NCBI RefSeq assembly: GCF_009765995.1
Contig: NZ_LMUI01000020.1
Location: 1-64,000 of the forward strand
Direction of reading: 5' to 3'
DNA from: Methylocapsa sp. S129
GTDB taxonomy: Bacteria > Pseudomonadota > Alphaproteobacteria > Rhizobiales > Beijerinckiaceae
Length of the DNA: 64,000 bases
The position numbers and the translations under genes are program-made. The notes beneath the pieces were generated by a model, which did not search any database, was not told the origin of the DNA, and worked only from the letters and a program-made list of their open reading frames with translations. This document shows positions 28,746 through 37,446 of the stretch, in pieces; positions within the stretch are counted from its first letter, which is position 1; every line of letters begins with the position of its first letter.

Positions 28746-28893
28746 GCGTCGAGGCGACCACGCCTTCACCCTTGCTGCGATCTGACCGCTTCTTTGCATA
28801 GGTTCCGTTTCGGCCCGGCGATCTGGCTAAGGCCTAAGATGAGGCCGCAAATCGAGCTTCCCCTTTTTCTATCTTGGCATTAGCAAGGGGGCG

Positions 28894-30678
28894 ATGCTCG
28901 ATATTCCCGACTATCGGCCCACCACCGGCGCCATCGTCATGCTGTCGCGTCTCCTGCGCGACTACGGGCGAGAGCACAAATGGGCCTATGCGGCTGGCGC
29001 GATCATGCTGGGGGTCGGCGCTGGGACGACCGCGCTCGCCGCAGCGCTGTTGCGTCCCGTCCTCAACGGCATGGCCACCGCCGCGCGATTTTCCGAAATG
29101 CGAATGCTCGCTTTCGCGGTCCTCGGGCTGTTCGTCTTGCGTGGATTGGCGACTTATGGCGCGCTGGTGGTGCTCTCGCGCACAGGCAACCGCATTGTCG
29201 CCACGGTGCAAGCCCGCGTTTTCGATCATCTCCTGCGTCAAAACATCCTCTACTTCCAGGATCGCCATTCGAGCGAGTTTATCGCGCGCCTTGCGCTTGC
29301 CGCCAATGGCGTGCGCGATTCCTTACAGGTTCTCGTGCAGAGTATCGCCCGCGACGGCCTGAGCGTGGTGGGTCTGGTCGCTGTGATGATATGGCGCGAT
29401 CCGTTGATCGCGCTGATGGCGCTATGCGTTCTTCCGGTCGCCGCGTTGATTCTTGGACGGGTCATCCGCAGGGTGCGCGCTTTCGCGCGGCGCTCGTTCG
29501 ATGGCTCGACGCAAATCATGCAGACCATGGGTGAGACGGTGCTCGGGATGCGCATTGTCAAGGCCTTCAATCTCGAAGACGAGATGCATCGACGGATGCA
29601 GGCGGCGATCTCCGTCGTCGAGCGTTCCGCCAATCGGATGGCGACCGGCGGGGCCGTCGCGACCCTCATGGCGGATTCGTTGGCGGGCCTGGCGATCGGC
29701 TTTGCGATTTTCTACGGCTCCTGGCGCGTCAGCATCGGCCATGGCGACGTCGGCTCGTTCGTCTCATTTCTGGGCGCGCTTCTGCTCGCTTACGAACCGG
29801 CCAAACGGTTGGGACGGCTCAATGTCGACATCCAGAACGGTTTGGTCAGCGCGCGTCTGATCTATGAGGTGCTCGACGCGCCCCAGGGCGAAGCGCCGCA
29901 ACCGTCCTGCCCCAAGCTGGCGGTCGGGCAGGGACGGGTTGTCATCGAGGACGCGCGCTTCGCCTTTCGTCCCGGCGAATATGTCATTGATGGCCTGAAT
30001 CTGGTCGCTGAGCCCAATTCGACGACAGCGCTTGTGGGCCCTTCGGGTGGCGGCAAGACGACGATATTGGGCCTCATTCAACGTTTCTACGCATTGAGCC
30101 ATGGCCAGGTGACGATCGACGGGCAGGATATCAGCGCGGTCGATCTGCCGTCGTTGCGCGACCGAATCGCTTTTGTCTCCCAGGACGTGTTTCTGTTTCG
30201 CGGCTCGATTCGCGAAAACATCGCGGTGGGACGCCCCGGCGCCACCGAGGCGGAGATCGTCGCTGCGGCGCGCAAGGCGCATGCGCATGATTTCATCCTC
30301 CAGTTCGCCGCCGGTTACGAAACGAATGTCGGCGAACAAGGCGCCCAGCTTTCGGGCGGCCAGCGCCAGCGCATCGCCATCGCGCGCGCGATTCTCAAGG
30401 ATGCGCCGATCCTGCTCCTTGACGAGCCGACCGCGGCGCTCGATTCGGAATCCGAACGCGAGGTGCAAAAGGCGCTCGACGATTTGCGCATGGGGCGCAC
30501 GACGCTCGTCGTCGCTCATCGTCTCCAGACGATCGTGAATTCCAACCGAATCTGGGTCATCGAGGGTGGGCGGGCCGTCGAAACCGGCGAGCATGAGGAG
30601 CTGATTGCGCGCCGAGGCGCCTATTACGCCTTTTTCGCCGCGCAGTTTGGCGCTAGGGCGGCGCTGCCGATCGCTTAA
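28894..30678 (+). CDS. ABC exporter with fused membrane and ATPase domains (MsbA/lipid-A-type family)
   Basis: A half-transporter of 594 residues that should act as a homodimer in the inner membrane. It has six membrane segments in the first about 330 residues (ABC type 1 fold), then the ATPase with Walker A GPSGGGKTTI near 384, a Q-loop (AFVSQDVFLF), the signature LSGGQRQRIAIARA near 486, Walker B ILLLDEP near 505 and a His switch (VVAHRL). The family includes MsbA and other lipid, glucan and drug exporters. The substrate cannot be told from this sequence. AAGGGGG precedes the ATG. Confidence 0.9.
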   Translation: MLDIPDYRPTTGAIVMLSRLLRDYGREHKWAYAAGAIMLGVGAGTTALAAALLRPVLNGMATAARFSEMRMLAFAVLGLFVLRGLATYGALVVLSRTGNRIVATVQARVFDHLLRQNILYFQDRHSSEFIARLALAANGVRDSLQVLVQSIARDGLSVVGLVAVMIWRDPLIALMALCVLPVAALILGRVIRRVRAFARRSFDGSTQIMQTMGETVLGMRIVKAFNLEDEMHRRMQAAISVVERSANRMATGGAVATLMADSLAGLAIGFAIFYGSWRVSIGHGDVGSFVSFLGALLLAYEPAKRLGRLNVDIQNGLVSARLIYEVLDAPQGEAPQPSCPKLAVGQGRVVIEDARFAFRPGEYVIDGLNLVAEPNSTTALVGPSGGGKTTILGLIQRFYALSHGQVTIDGQDISAVDLPSLRDRIAFVSQDVFLFRGSIRENIAVGRPGATEAEIVAAARKAHAHDFILQFAAGYETNVGEQGAQLSGGQRQRIAIARAILKDAPILLLDEPTAALDSESEREVQKALDDLRMGRTTLVVAHRLQTIVNSNRIWVIEGGRAVETGEHEELIARRGAYYAFFAAQFGARAALPIA

Positions 30679-30758
30679 AGCGGGATTGGACCGGTCTAGC
30701 GAATGGACACGTTCGCGCCTCTCCTCTATCAGAGCCGCATGCATGCGATCCCGGATTA

Positions 30759-31340
30759 ATGTTCAAGCGCCTCTATCAACGGATATTGTTGCTTGCCGAG
30801 AGCAAACATGCCCCATTCGCGCTGGCGGCGATCGCCTTCGCTGAGAGCTCTTTTTTCCCCATTCCCCCTGACGTGATTCTTATCCCGATGTCGCTTGCGA
30901 CCCCTCGGCGCGCTTGGCGTTATGCGGCGATCGCCACCGTCGCCTCGGTCGCCGGCGGCGTGGTGGGGTATGGCATCGGCGCTCTGCTCTATGACACGCT
31001 GGGGCAATGGCTGATCCATCTCTACGGCTATGCCGACAGGATGGCGATGCTGAAGGAGACCTACGCCCGTTGGGGGGCGCTCGTCATCCTGGTGAAGGGC
31101 TTGACGCCGATCCCCTATAAGCTCGTGACGATCGTGAGCGGCCTGCTTGGCTATAACTTCGCAATTTTTGTGCTGCTCTCCATCGTGACGCGCGGCGCGA
31201 GGTTTTTTATTCTGGCCGGAGCGCTCAACTGGTTTGGCGATCCCCTGCGGATCGCGCTGGAGCGTCATTTCGCCCTATTCCTCGGGCTCATCGCGATCGT
31301 CATCGTTATCGGTTTCTGGATCGCCGCGCGGATGCTCTGA
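30759..31340 (+). CDS. YqaA/DedA-family (SNARE-associated) membrane protein
   Basis: The 193-residue inner-membrane protein belongs to the VTT/DedA-like superfamily. ESSFFPIPPDVILIPMS near residue 30 and WGALVILVKGLTPIPYKLVTIVSGLLG near residue 110 are the paired re-entrant motifs of the family. Members affect membrane lipid homeostasis or small-molecule transport; YqaA itself is uncharacterised. The stop overlaps the dsbB start by one base, and this pair is common in Hyphomicrobiales. Confidence 0.88.
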   Translation: MFKRLYQRILLLAESKHAPFALAAIAFAESSFFPIPPDVILIPMSLATPRRAWRYAAIATVASVAGGVVGYGIGALLYDTLGQWLIHLYGYADRMAMLKETYARWGALVILVKGLTPIPYKLVTIVSGLLGYNFAIFVLLSIVTRGARFFILAGALNWFGDPLRIALERHFALFLGLIAIVIVIGFWIAARML

Positions 31341-31846
31341 TGCTTCAGGTCAAAACCTTCAATCTCGATACGCGTCGCGGCTGGGCCGTCCTGATCGCCG
31401 CCGCCGCCGCCGCGACATTGGCGGGGGCCTGGATATTTCAAGGATTCGGCATCGTCCCCTGCGAACTCTGTCTGAAGGAGCGCATCGCCTACTACGGCGC
31501 CGTTCCGCTCGCCGCGCTTGTCGCTTATGCCGCGACGGGCCGCGCGCGGTCGATTGCTGTGGCCGGATTGATCGGCCTCGTCCTGATCTTCGCGGTCAAC
31601 GCCGGGCTCGGAATTTATCACTCTGGCGTCGAATGGGCGCTTTGGAAGGGGCCGGACGACTGCACAGGCGCGATCGCCGGCGCCCCCAAGGTTGCGGATT
31701 TTCTCAACGAATTGCAGCACATCAAGGTTGTGCGCTGCGACGAAGTCCAGATTCGCATTTTCGGCCTGTCGCTTGCGAACTGGAATGTCCTTATTTCAGC
31801 AGCGCTCGCCGCTTTCGCAACGCGCGCCGCGATTTTGCAGGACTGA
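31340..31846 (+). CDS. dsbB: DsbB-family disulfide oxidoreductase
   Basis: An inner-membrane quinone-linked enzyme that re-oxidises DsbA. The 168-residue protein has four hydrophobic segments, the periplasmic CELC pair near residue 41 and a second Cys pair, DDCTG and VRCDE, in the later periplasmic loop. The lengths of both loops fit DsbB. It is translationally coupled to the yqaA-type gene and faces the exported protein gene that ends 25 bp away. Confidence 0.9.
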   Translation: MLQVKTFNLDTRRGWAVLIAAAAAATLAGAWIFQGFGIVPCELCLKERIAYYGAVPLAALVAYAATGRARSIAVAGLIGLVLIFAVNAGLGIYHSGVEWALWKGPDDCTGAIAGAPKVADFLNELQHIKVVRCDEVQIRIFGLSLANWNVLISAALAAFATRAAILQD

Positions 31847-31871
31847 TCGACGCCCGCCGCATAAGCGGCCG

Positions 31872-33359
31872 TTACGGCGCTTTGCCGAGCGGCATTCCAT
31901 TCACTTTGATTGCGCCGTCGACGCCATATTCGGCGACCCAGGTCAGCGCGCCGTCGCTCTCAGATTTGCCGAGCGTCTTGGCTAACGCGAGGCCACCCAG
32001 CATTTGCGGCGACGCCAACGGGCCGAGAGCCTTGATCGCTGCGACGGTCTTGTCGAAATTACGAACGCGAACTTTCATCGTACCGCTTGGCCGTGCGCCC
32101 TCGATATGGACTTGACCTTCGACAGTCAGATCGATCTGCGGGGCGACCACGTGAGATGGCAGAAGTTCAATGGCGATCGGGGCGCCGCCTTTCATTTTGG
32201 CGAAGATCGACGCGCCATCGGCCTCGGCGATGACGGGTCCGTCTCCGGAAAAATGCAGGTCGTTGATCGCTTCGTCGGCGCCCGCGCCAAGATCAAAGCC
32301 GCTGGCCTTTATATCGATGTTGAACGCAGTGGGCACGAGGTCGCTCATCGCGGACGGCAGCAGGCCGGCCGGTAATGACAGGCCATCCATCGCCAAATCA
32401 TATTCCGCCGAACTCTTCGCCCCAGGCGCCGAGGCCGCCACGACGCCGAACCTTGCGCCCGTCAGCCCAAAGCGCCCCTGCGGCGCCTCCACCGAAATCT
32501 GTTTCGTCTCGACCTTCTCGGTCAATTTGAAATTGACCGGGACTAGAGCGCGCAATAGCTCCTTGAAGGCAGGTTCGTTGGCCGCGATTTCGGCGCGGTT
32601 TGGATGGGCGACGACAAAGGCCCAAACATCCAGAGCTTTATGGATCGACACGCCGTCCAGGCCGATATCGGCGAGAGCGGCGGCGAGTTGCACGGAAATC
32701 GGGACTGGTTTGGCGTCAGGCGCCGCGTTCGCGGGCGTCACCGAGATCGCCATTGTCGTAGCGCCAAAGTCTTCATGGGCGGCAAGCGAGATGGCGCCGT
32801 CTGCTGCTGGAGTGGCGGATTGGACAAGTTTCAGCGCGTTGATGTCAATTGTTTCGTCGATTTGCGGCCCATGAGCCTTGACCTTCTGGTTGTCGAGGCT
32901 GAGTTGCGAACTCTTGAACACGGCGAGCGCGGGATCGAAGATTCCTTCGAATTTATAGCCGTTGATCTCAATGGATTCGGCGACGTTCTTGACGCGCAGA
33001 GAAATGGACGGGAAGGCGTCTCCCGCCACGCGCCAGGTTCCGTCGTCCTGTTCGGTCAGTTGATATTTGATTGTGGCGGGGTCTAGCGAAAAGCCTGTGT
33101 CCTTGAGCGGCGCCGCCATAGCCGCCAGGTCGACGGCGACATCATAATGTCCATCCTCGGGTACGACCGTAATCGACGAGGGCGCGCCCGCGGGCGGCGT
33201 GCCGAGATAGGTCGCGAAAATCGCGCTGAGCTTCTGCGCGCCTTCGGGGGTTGGCGGCAAATCCTTCGCGAAAGCCGACAATGGAACCGCGCCCATCGCA
33301 GCGGCGGTCAGGAGCATCTTGCGCAGGGTCAGACCGCGGCGCTGACGGATGATTTTCAT
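31872..33359 (-). CDS. Exported protein of unknown function (495 aa)
   Basis: The function is not recognised. The product has a signal peptide with twin Arg (RQRRGLTLRK) and a hydrophobic core ending ALSAFA-like PLSAFAK, so export by Tat or Sec is likely. The rest is long, mainly alternating hydrophobic and polar beta-like sequence, with repeated phrasing such as AISVTPANAAPDAKP, LDGVSIHKAL and ISVEAPQG, suggesting a beta-rich periplasmic fold, like alphaproteobacterial DUF2125-type or AsmA-like proteins. The ATG at 33359 has GAGAGG upstream; the open frame to 33599 is spurious. It stands between dsbB (convergent) and rpoH, about 260 bp downstream of rpoH. Confidence 0.7.
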   Translation of the reverse strand: MKIIRQRRGLTLRKMLLTAAAMGAVPLSAFAKDLPPTPEGAQKLSAIFATYLGTPPAGAPSSITVVPEDGHYDVAVDLAAMAAPLKDTGFSLDPATIKYQLTEQDDGTWRVAGDAFPSISLRVKNVAESIEINGYKFEGIFDPALAVFKSSQLSLDNQKVKAHGPQIDETIDINALKLVQSATPAADGAISLAAHEDFGATTMAISVTPANAAPDAKPVPISVQLAAALADIGLDGVSIHKALDVWAFVVAHPNRAEIAANEPAFKELLRALVPVNFKLTEKVETKQISVEAPQGRFGLTGARFGVVAASAPGAKSSAEYDLAMDGLSLPAGLLPSAMSDLVPTAFNIDIKASGFDLGAGADEAINDLHFSGDGPVIAEADGASIFAKMKGGAPIAIELLPSHVVAPQIDLTVEGQVHIEGARPSGTMKVRVRNFDKTVAAIKALGPLASPQMLGGLALAKTLGKSESDGALTWVAEYGVDGAIKVNGMPLGKAP

Positions 33360-33623
33360 GGAAACCTCTCTCGGAAAGGTTGAGGCGCGGCGTCGAAGAG
33401 CTTCAAGTCCGACGTCGCAACCGTAACGGATAAAGCGCTGTAGAGGAAATGTGCGACAATTGAATCCGTCCCCATCCATGGTTCGTTGATGGGGACGGCT
33501 CATGCGCCTTACGGTCCGCAACGGGCAGGCGACTTTATCGCGTCGCGCGGCCCAGGAGGTTTGAGCCAGGCCGCGCGCGTCCACCGGGGTGACGGGCACG
33601 CGCCGGAGAGCTGTACCTGGTGG

Positions 33624-34526
33624 TCACATGGCCGGCAAAGCGTGCGGCGCCTGCGCGGGAACCTGGGCGAGCGCGACGCCCGCCTTGACCGCCGCCTGCA
33701 CCTTTTCGAAGGCCCTGACCTCGATCTGACGAACGCGCTCACGCGAGACGCCGAACTCCGTGGAGAGATCTTCGAGCGTCACGGGTTCGTCGGCGAGACG
33801 CCGGGCCTCGAAAATGCGCCGCTCGCGCTCGTTCAGAACGCTCAGGGCGCTCTTCAGCGCATCCAATCTCACATCGCTTTCTTCGCGGTCGGCCAGGACG
33901 GCTTCCTGGCTCGAACTCTCGTCAACCAGCCAGTCCTGCCACTCGCCTTCGCCCTCTTCGCGCAAAGGCGCGTTCAAGGAGGCGTCGCCGCCGAGGCGCC
34001 GATTCATGTCGATGACGTCCTGCTCGGGCACGCCAAGCCGCGTGGCGATCAGCGCCACCTGGTCCGGTTTCAGATCGCCTTCTTCAAACGCCGAAATCTT
34101 GCTCTTCGCCTTACGTAGATTGAAGAACAGCTTCTTCTGGCTCGCCGTGGTGCCCATTTTCACAAGCGACCAGGAGCGCAGGATATATTCTTGAATCGAC
34201 GCCCTGATCCACCACATCGCGTAGGTCGCGAGCTTGAAGCCTTTTTCCGGTTCGAAGCGTTTGACCGCCTGCATGAGGCCGACATTGCCTTCGGAAATAA
34301 CCTCGCCGATCGGCAAGCCGTAGCCGCGATAGCCCATCGCTATCTTGGCCACCAGCCGCAAATGCGAGGTGACAAGCTTGTGCGCCGCATCGCGGTCGCC
34401 ATGTTCGCGCCAGCTCTTGGCCAGCATATATTCTTCCTGCGGCTCCAGCATCGGGAACCGCTTGATCTCAGCGAGATAACGGGAAAGGCCGGATTCTCCG
34501 GCAATCATTGGTAGGGCGGCGGCCAT
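33624..34526 (-). CDS. rpoH: RNA polymerase sigma-32 factor
   Basis: Directs heat-shock transcription. The 300-residue protein has region 1/2 with LVTSHLRLVAKIAMGYRGYGLPIGE, the sigma-32 box QAVKRFEPEKGFKLATYAMWWIRASIQEYILRSWSLVKMGTTASQKKLFFNLR, and region 4 with GVSRERVRQIEVRAFEKV as the -35 recognition helix. The start at 34526 is preceded by AAAGGAGG. Alphaproteobacteria often have more than one rpoH, so paralogues may exist elsewhere. The 182-bp upstream gap to rluD holds a dyad at 34650-34673. Confidence 0.94.
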   Translation of the reverse strand: MAAALPMIAGESGLSRYLAEIKRFPMLEPQEEYMLAKSWREHGDRDAAHKLVTSHLRLVAKIAMGYRGYGLPIGEVISEGNVGLMQAVKRFEPEKGFKLATYAMWWIRASIQEYILRSWSLVKMGTTASQKKLFFNLRKAKSKISAFEEGDLKPDQVALIATRLGVPEQDVIDMNRRLGGDASLNAPLREEGEGEWQDWLVDESSSQEAVLADREESDVRLDALKSALSVLNERERRIFEARRLADEPVTLEDLSTEFGVSRERVRQIEVRAFEKVQAAVKAGVALAQVPAQAPHALPAM

Positions 34527-34649
34527 AAGGTCCTCCTTTCGGATCCCCCAGATCGGGCGGTCTCCGGCGGCCGCAAAAGCGCACCGCACTGCACTATATA
34601 AGGTCGCCTGACCGTGGCCGAAAGAGGGCCAAGATTAGGCGTTGGAAAG

Positions 34650-34673
34650 CATGAACATGACATTTTGTTCATG
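34650..34673. repeat. Inverted repeat between rluD and rpoH
   Basis: CATGAAC, ten bases, GTTCATG: perfect 7-bp arms. It lies after the rluD stop and about 125 bp before the rpoH start. It could be an operator of rpoH or a weak rluD terminator without a T-run. Confidence 0.35.
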
Positions 34674-34708
34674 AAGAAATCTTCGGCCGGCTTCCGCGCC
34701 CTCCGCTT

Positions 34709-35803
34709 CTACCGCCGCAATATCTTGATAAGATTTGATAAATCATCAGGCGGCGCGCTTTGGAACAGCAATTCTTCCCCAGTGATGGGATGAACAAATC
34801 CCAGTTTCGCGGCGTGCAATGCTTGGCGCCCAAGTCGCGCCAACGCCTGCTGCGCCTCTGCGGATAATTGGGCCGCCTTGCTCTTGAATCCTGCGCCATA
34901 GACGGCGTCGCCAAGAATCGGGTGGCCGATATGCGCGAAATGGACACGTATCTGGTGGGTGCGCCCTGTTTCCAGCCGGCATGAGATAAGACTGGCTGGG
35001 CCGAGCTGCTGTTCAAGCCGCCAATGCGTAACGGCGTGACGGCCTCGTTCCTCCGAGACCACAGCCATCTTCTCACGCTGGCGCGGATGACGCCCGAGCG
35101 GCGCATCGACTGTCCCTGCCGGCATCTGCGGCGCTCCCCAAACCAGCGCCTGATATTCCCGCACCAGCGAACCGGTGCGTCCATGGTCGGCGAACAAGGC
35201 GGACAGACCCTGATGCGCGGCGTCTGTTTTGGCGATGACCAGTAGGCCGGAAGTGTCCTTGTCGAGGCGATGGACGATGCCCGGTCGCCTGACGCCGCCA
35301 ATTCCAGACAGGCTGTCGCCGCAATGGGCGATCAGCGCATTGACGAGCGTGCCGTCCTCATGTCCGGCGGCGGGATGGACGACCAGACCGGCCGGCTTGT
35401 CCAGCACCAGCAGATGCCGGTCCTCAAAGACGACGTTCAGAGGCAGCTCTTGCGCGAGGAGCGGCGATTCGTCGGGCGGCGGCGCTTCAACCTCGATCTG
35501 GGCGCCTTCGGTGAGTCTTGTTGCGGCGTCGCGAATGACATGGCCGTCGATGGTGACATAACCGGCTTCGATCAACGTCTTGAGCCGCGTGCGCGACAGC
35601 GCGAGGCGACGCTCGCTCGCGGCCAGGCCAAGAAAACGATCGAGCCGCGCGCCAGCGTCGCCCGCGGCTGCCGCAAAGGCAAGACGGCCGGATGGGGCCG
35701 TCAGGGGAGAAGGCGAAGCCGTCGATCGCGCCTCCGCCTCGCTCGGGCCTTCCGGCTCCGCGTGCGCCTGAGTCCAGGCGCGCTGTTTGGCTTTGGAGTT
35801 CAC
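34709..35803 (-). CDS. rluD: 23S rRNA pseudouridine synthase RluD family
   Basis: Makes pseudouridines in helix 69 of 23S rRNA. The 364-residue protein has an unstructured N-terminus (about 50 residues), an S4 RNA-binding domain near 50-120 (LSRTRLKTLIEAGYV), and the catalytic domain with VVHPAAGH and GIVHRLDKDTSGLLVIAKT, where the Asp is the nucleophile, near residue 181. TGRTHQIRVHFAHIGHPI is also typical. The start is a GTG that overlaps the stop of the upstream methyltransferase gene (GTGA), so they are translationally coupled. Confidence 0.92.
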   Translation of the reverse strand: MNSKAKQRAWTQAHAEPEGPSEAEARSTASPSPLTAPSGRLAFAAAAGDAGARLDRFLGLAASERRLALSRTRLKTLIEAGYVTIDGHVIRDAATRLTEGAQIEVEAPPPDESPLLAQELPLNVVFEDRHLLVLDKPAGLVVHPAAGHEDGTLVNALIAHCGDSLSGIGGVRRPGIVHRLDKDTSGLLVIAKTDAAHQGLSALFADHGRTGSLVREYQALVWGAPQMPAGTVDAPLGRHPRQREKMAVVSEERGRHAVTHWRLEQQLGPASLISCRLETGRTHQIRVHFAHIGHPILGDAVYGAGFKSKAAQLSAEAQQALARLGRQALHAAKLGFVHPITGEELLFQSAPPDDLSNLIKILRR

Positions 35804-36798
35804 GGCGCCGCCGAATCTCTTCGCCGCTTGCGCGTCTGGCCCTCAGCCGTGGACGGCGGGGCGACAAGCGGACCGAGCGCGGCGACGACGTCAGTCAATT
35901 GAGGCCGCCCGCCCGCCGCGTGACTATCGATCGCGCGGCGCATAGCGGCAAGATGCGCCGCGGTTGAGCCGCAACATCCGCCGACGATGCGCGCTCCCGC
36001 GTCGATCGCCAATCCCGCATATTCAGCCATCAGTTCCGGCGTGCCCGAATAGTGGATATGAGCGCCATGCCATTGCGGAATTCCCGCATTGGCCTTGGCG
36101 ATGACCACCGCCTCCGGTCGCGCCTGCGTCATCGCGAGGATCGACATGACAAGATCCGAAGCGCCGACCCCGCAATTGGCGCCGAAGGCCAGCGGCTTTG
36201 GATCAAAGCATGAGACCAGTTCCGCCAGCGCGGCCGGCGCGACGCCCATCATTGTCTTGCCCGCCGTGTCGAAGCTCGCCGTCACCGTATAGGGCATGCA
36301 GAGCGAGCCGGCGGCGCGCGCCGCCGCGCGAATTTCGTCGGGCGCCGACATCGTCTCGATCCAGACGACATCCGCGCCGCCCTCCTTCAGCCCTTCGATC
36401 TGCTCGACGAAAATGTCGAACGCCTCGTCTTCGGTGATCGGCCCAAGGGGCGCCAGCAGATCGCCTGTCGGTCCAACCGAACCGGCGACGACGACGCGCC
36501 GCCCGGCGCTTGCCGCGGCTGAACGCGCAATGCTCGCCGCAAGCCGGTTCAATTCGCGCGTGCGGCTCTCCAATTGATGCAGCATTAGCCGCCGCCGGTT
36601 GCCCCCGAAGCTATTGGTCAGAATGATGTCCGCCCCCGCATCGATAAAACTCTGATGGAGCGCGTGAATTTGATCGGGATGGGCGTCGTTCCAAAGTTCG
36701 GGGCTGTCGCCCGAATTCAGGCCCATTTCGAAAAGATTGGTGCCGGTCGCGCCGTCGGCGAGCAAAGGGCGGCCCTCGCCAAGCAGGATTTCAAGCAT
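35800..36798 (-). CDS. bmt: Homocysteine S-methyltransferase family protein, betaine-homocysteine methyltransferase-like
   Basis: Transfers a methyl group, probably from betaine, to homocysteine to form methionine, using a Zn-bound thiolate. The 332-residue TIM barrel starts LADGATGTNLFEMGL and shows GADIILTNSFGGNRRRL, VAGSVGPTGD, the first Zn Cys in FGANCGVG near residue 209 and the C-terminal pair GGCCGST near residue 277. The length and full cobalamin independence distinguish it from MetH. Close relatives in rhizobia are called Bmt. The stop overlaps the rluD start. Confidence 0.85.
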   Translation of the reverse strand: MLEILLGEGRPLLADGATGTNLFEMGLNSGDSPELWNDAHPDQIHALHQSFIDAGADIILTNSFGGNRRRLMLHQLESRTRELNRLAASIARSAAASAGRRVVVAGSVGPTGDLLAPLGPITEDEAFDIFVEQIEGLKEGGADVVWIETMSAPDEIRAAARAAGSLCMPYTVTASFDTAGKTMMGVAPAALAELVSCFDPKPLAFGANCGVGASDLVMSILAMTQARPEAVVIAKANAGIPQWHGAHIHYSGTPELMAEYAGLAIDAGARIVGGCCGSTAAHLAAMRRAIDSHAAGGRPQLTDVVAALGPLVAPPSTAEGQTRKRRRDSAAP

Positions 36799-37135
36799 CA
36801 GGACCTCGGGGATTATTTTGCGGCAGGCGCGATAGCGCCGCTTGTCGGTCTCGCATCGTTGCGGATGTCGGAGACGTTAGGCGGCTGTAGATAGGAGCGC
36901 AAGGCGACGGCGCAAGCCAAGGCGAGGCGGTCGCCGGACCGCCATGAGGACGCGCCTGGCAAATCATTGAATCCAGCCGTCTTGATTCCAGAATCGCGAT
37001 CCCTTATTTAGCCGCCATCGATTCTGGCCGACGACTTGGCCTCGCATCGCCGATGCGTGCTGACGACCCTCCCGCCATCGATATTCCGCCGGCGCTTTGG
37101 CGCTACGTCTCTTGCGAATTCTGGGGAAGGCTCCC
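36799..37135. other. Intergenic region upstream of cspA
   Basis: About 337 bp between divergent bmt and cspA. TTGATT and TATTTA separated by 17 bp (about 36983-37011) could be the -35/-10 of cspA, which would give an untranslated leader of about 120 bases, as is common for cold-shock genes. An inverted repeat at 36988-37027 overlaps it. Confidence 0.35.
36988..37027. repeat. Inverted repeat at the cspA promoter/leader
   Basis: CCAGAATC at 36988-36995 and GATTCTGG at 37020-37027 are perfect 8-bp arms separated by 24 bases. It may form a leader structure or a bipartite operator. No protein is known to bind it. Confidence 0.35.
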
Positions 37136-37345
37136 ATGGCTACGGGAACTGTAAAGTGGTTCAACGCGACAAAGGGTTATGGCTTCATCCAGCCGGATGA
37201 TGGCGGCAAGGACGTGTTCGTCCATATCAGCGCCGTCGAGCAGGCGGGCCTGCGCGAACTCAATGAAGGTCAGAAGGTCAATTACGAGATCGTCGCCGAC
37301 AAGCGCACGGGTAAATCCTCCGCGGGCAACCTGCGCGCCGCCTGA
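37136..37345 (+). CDS. cspA: CspA-family cold-shock protein
   Basis: A single OB-fold RNA chaperone of 69 residues. [15 protein letters not shown] is the RNP1 region and [10 protein letters not shown] is RNP2. The start at 37136 follows GGGGAAGG; an upstream frame start at 37097 is not supported. It is monocistronic, with a probable structured leader and an intrinsic terminator 25 bp after the stop. Confidence 0.95.
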   Translation: MATGTVKWFNATKGYGFIQPDDGGKDVFVHISAVEQAGLRELNEGQKVNYEIVADKRTGKSSAGNLRAA

Positions 37346-37369
37346 GCCGCGCAGCGGTTTGAGAATGAG

Positions 37370-37398
37370 AGCCCCGGCGACAACGCCGGGGCTTTTGT
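37370..37398 (+). terminator. Rho-independent terminator of cspA
   Basis: AGCCCCGGCG, loop ACAA, CGCCGGGGCT: a perfect 10-bp GC-rich stem with a 4-base loop, followed by a short T-run (TTTTGTG). It is the clearest intrinsic terminator in the window, 25 bp after the cspA stop. Confidence 0.92.
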
Positions 37399-37446
37399 GT
37401 ATTGAGCCTCCAGGAAGCGGCAACGCGTGCAATGGGGGGCGAGACG

